This document shows, piece after piece, positions 62,780-64,000 of a stretch of 64,000 nucleotides of DNA; the stretch's first letter is position 1, and every line of letters begins with the position of its first letter. The DNA comes from Bacteroidales bacterium (GTDB lineage Bacteria > Bacteroidota > Bacteroidia > Bacteroidales > Paludibacteraceae): positions 62,001 through 126,000 of the forward strand of contig SUXE01000001.1 of assembly GCA_015061115.1 (NCBI GenBank), given 5' to 3'. The notes under the pieces are model-generated. The model made no database searches. It was not told the DNA's origin and saw only the letters and a program-made list of their open reading frames with translations. The position numbers were made by a program, and so were the translations under genes.

Positions 62780-63529
62780 ATGAAAAGGATTTTAATCTCT
62801 ATTGTGATGCTGATTTCAGCATTGAATATATTTGCAGAGCCTGATGTAAAAGTGCGAATGGGTTTGCAGGCTGGTTATAACATGTCTAGCTGGAATGGCG
62901 ATTTCAAAGAGGCTTATGGAGGTAGTTTCAAACATGGTTTCAATGCGGGAGTCGTTGCTGAAATCCAACTAAACTCAAAATGGAGTATTCAACCGGGTTT
63001 GTTGTTCTGCTCGGAAGGTGCGAAACTAGATTCTCTGCCATTCACAAACTTTTCTGTTAAAGGTCCTTTGACTGCTGCTCCAGAAGTAGAATTTTCAGGT
63101 GTGGAAAAGGATGTTAAGGTGGGTTCTATGGGACTTAAACTTCCTGTTGACATCATGTATTCTATTTATAATGTAGGTCCGGGTAGACTTGTTCCAAGCC
63201 TTGGCTTGTATGTTACTGGATACATAGGTGGTAAGACTTTGGATGTAGGTACTTATGCTCAGGAGTCTGTCTTTAAGAGTAATTGGGAGGCAGACAAAGA
63301 ACAAAGTAAGGATTTGATTCCTGATGAGTTCGACTATGGTTTGTCATTCAAAATCATGTACGAGTTGATGAAGGAGGAAGTTAATGGCATGTATTGGCAG
63401 GTCGGTGTATCAAGAGGTTTTACATCATGCCAGAATATGGTGATTATGGCTTCTTTCGGTTATAAGTTCCAGTATTTGAAGGGCTTACGTTCTCGTTATA
63501 ATACAGGTATTTTGGAATATAACCCATAA
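62780..63529 (+). CDS. Outer-membrane beta-barrel protein (PorT-like)
   Basis: 249 residues from the ATG at 62780, chosen because the promoter lies at 62720-62749. Signal peptide (LISIVMLISALNIFA), then typical strands (VRMGLQAGYNMSSWNGDF, WSIQPGLLFCSEGAKL, PVDIMYSIYNVGPG, LVPSLGLYVTGYIGG). Related in layout to the other small barrels of the window. The gene after it starts within 11 bp, so the radical SAM gene may be cotranscribed. Confidence 0.78.
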   Translation: MKRILISIVMLISALNIFAEPDVKVRMGLQAGYNMSSWNGDFKEAYGGSFKHGFNAGVVAEIQLNSKWSIQPGLLFCSEGAKLDSLPFTNFSVKGPLTAAPEVEFSGVEKDVKVGSMGLKLPVDIMYSIYNVGPGRLVPSLGLYVTGYIGGKTLDVGTYAQESVFKSNWEADKEQSKDLIPDEFDYGLSFKIMYELMKEEVNGMYWQVGVSRGFTSCQNMVIMASFGYKFQYLKGLRSRYNTGILEYNP

Positions 63530-63539
63530 GATTAAGAAT

Positions 63540-64000
63540 TTGAGATTCAAAAAAATCTATATAGAGCTGACGAATGTCTGCAATTTCAGATGCAGTTTCT
63601 GTCAGTCGTCTAAGAGAAAGAAAAAGTTTATGTCGCCGGAAGAATTTTCGGCGATACTTTTTTATATCCGCCCCTATACTGAATATATCTATCTTCATGT
63701 GCTTGGCGAACCTACTCTTCATCCTCAGTTTTGTGATTTGGTGAAGATGGCTGTAGATAATGGGTTCCACGTCAATCTGACCACAAATGGTTCGATGCTT
63801 GATAAGGTGGAGCAGGTGTTTGCTGATAAACTTGTTAGGCAGTGCAATGTATCGGTTCACGCTTATGCTGAGAATATTCCGTCGGAGCAATGGAAGGAGA
63901 AGATGGATGGAGTATTCTCTTTTGCCAAAAGATATTCTGAAAATACATATTTCAGTTTCCGACTCTGGAACAACGGCGCGGAGGGAGCGTCTGATTTCAA
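63540..64000 (+). CDS. Radical SAM protein, N-terminal part (runs off window)
   Basis: 153 codons visible before the edge. The Fe-S/SAM motif CNFRCSFC is near residues 14-21, in the context IYIELTNVCNFRC. It is followed by LGEPTLHPQF and LTTNGSML, the beta-strand motifs of SPASM/twitch-type radical SAM enzymes. The only start that keeps the motif is a TTG at 63540, 10 bp after the preceding stop; no in-frame ATG lies nearer. The C-terminal half and any auxiliary cluster domain are outside the window, so the substrate is unknown. Confidence 0.8.
   Translation, partial: MRFKKIYIELTNVCNFRCSFCQSSKRKKKFMSPEEFSAILFYIRPYTEYIYLHVLGEPTLHPQFCDLVKMAVDNGFHVNLTTNGSMLDKVEQVFADKLVRQCNVSVHAYAENIPSEQWKEKMDGVFSFAKRYSENTYFSFRLWNNGAEGASDF

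Noticed and set aside
63444-63890. Minus-strand frame opposite the radical SAM gene
   Set aside because: The plus strand has a clear CNFRCSFC radical SAM motif; the minus frame shows nothing.

Overview
This window comes from a Bacteroidales-type (Bacteroidota) chromosome, perhaps Prevotella-like. Four things support that: a complete Bacteroides aerotolerance (Bat) operon; a TonB-dependent receptor paired with a DUF4249-type lipoprotein; many PorT-like outer-membrane barrels plus a FISUMP-domain protein; and promoters that fit the Bacteroidota consensus (TTG, about 19-23 bp, then TAnnTTTG) with few classical Shine-Dalgarno sites. No rRNA, tRNA or CRISPR array was found. A species call is not possible from this alone.

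Layout. 1-258: 3' end of an IS200/IS605-like transposase with end hairpins. 407-1108: class I amidotransferase. 1255-5698 (minus): ilvD-ilvB-ilvN for branched-chain amino acids. 5871-7355: a secreted TonB-C-terminal-like protein and a His-rich barrel. 7656-13349 (plus): rlmD, two tandem membrane phosphoesterases, a NIF3 protein and a zinc-ribbon coiled-coil protein. 13419-20963: accessory region with a FISUMP protein, orphan genes, a small ORF with a dnaX-type slippery site, a gene-free stretch full of RNA-like inverted repeats with its own promoter and terminator, then a DUF6140-like small protein and a 767-residue PH/TPR/TerB-like protein. 20964-24451 (minus): DUF4249 lipoprotein and TonB-dependent receptor. 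24930-26102: AAA ATPase behind three 32-bp-spaced repeats. 26229-27947 (minus): orphan gene and pepT. 28036-36404 (minus): moxR, DUF58, a DUF4381-like gene, batA, batB, batC, batD, batE. 36570-38568 (minus): an HU gene and an HU-TM-LysM fusion. 38971-52113 (minus): ftsK, a DUF4230 lipoprotein, dapA, split chromate transporter, two thioesterases, trkH-trkA, DUF4403, mazG, DUF2007 and a glycosyltransferase. 52317-53845 (plus): barrel and orphan. 53899-61599 (minus): nuclease, nucleotidyltransferase, recQ, clpX, clpP, tig. 61971-64000 (plus): two barrels and the start of a radical SAM gene.

The core genes are ordinary and in expected orders (tig-clpP-clpX, trkA-trkH, the Bat operon). The part most likely to hold something undescribed is 16787-20351: a minus-strand gene pair with a probable -1 frameshift, next to a structured RNA locus that leads into the DUF6140-like/TerB-like pair. 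Other points of note are the membrane HU-LysM protein with 60-bp tandem repeats, a heptamer minisatellite touching the ftsK stop codon, and a family of terminators and palindromes sharing an AGACG stem.
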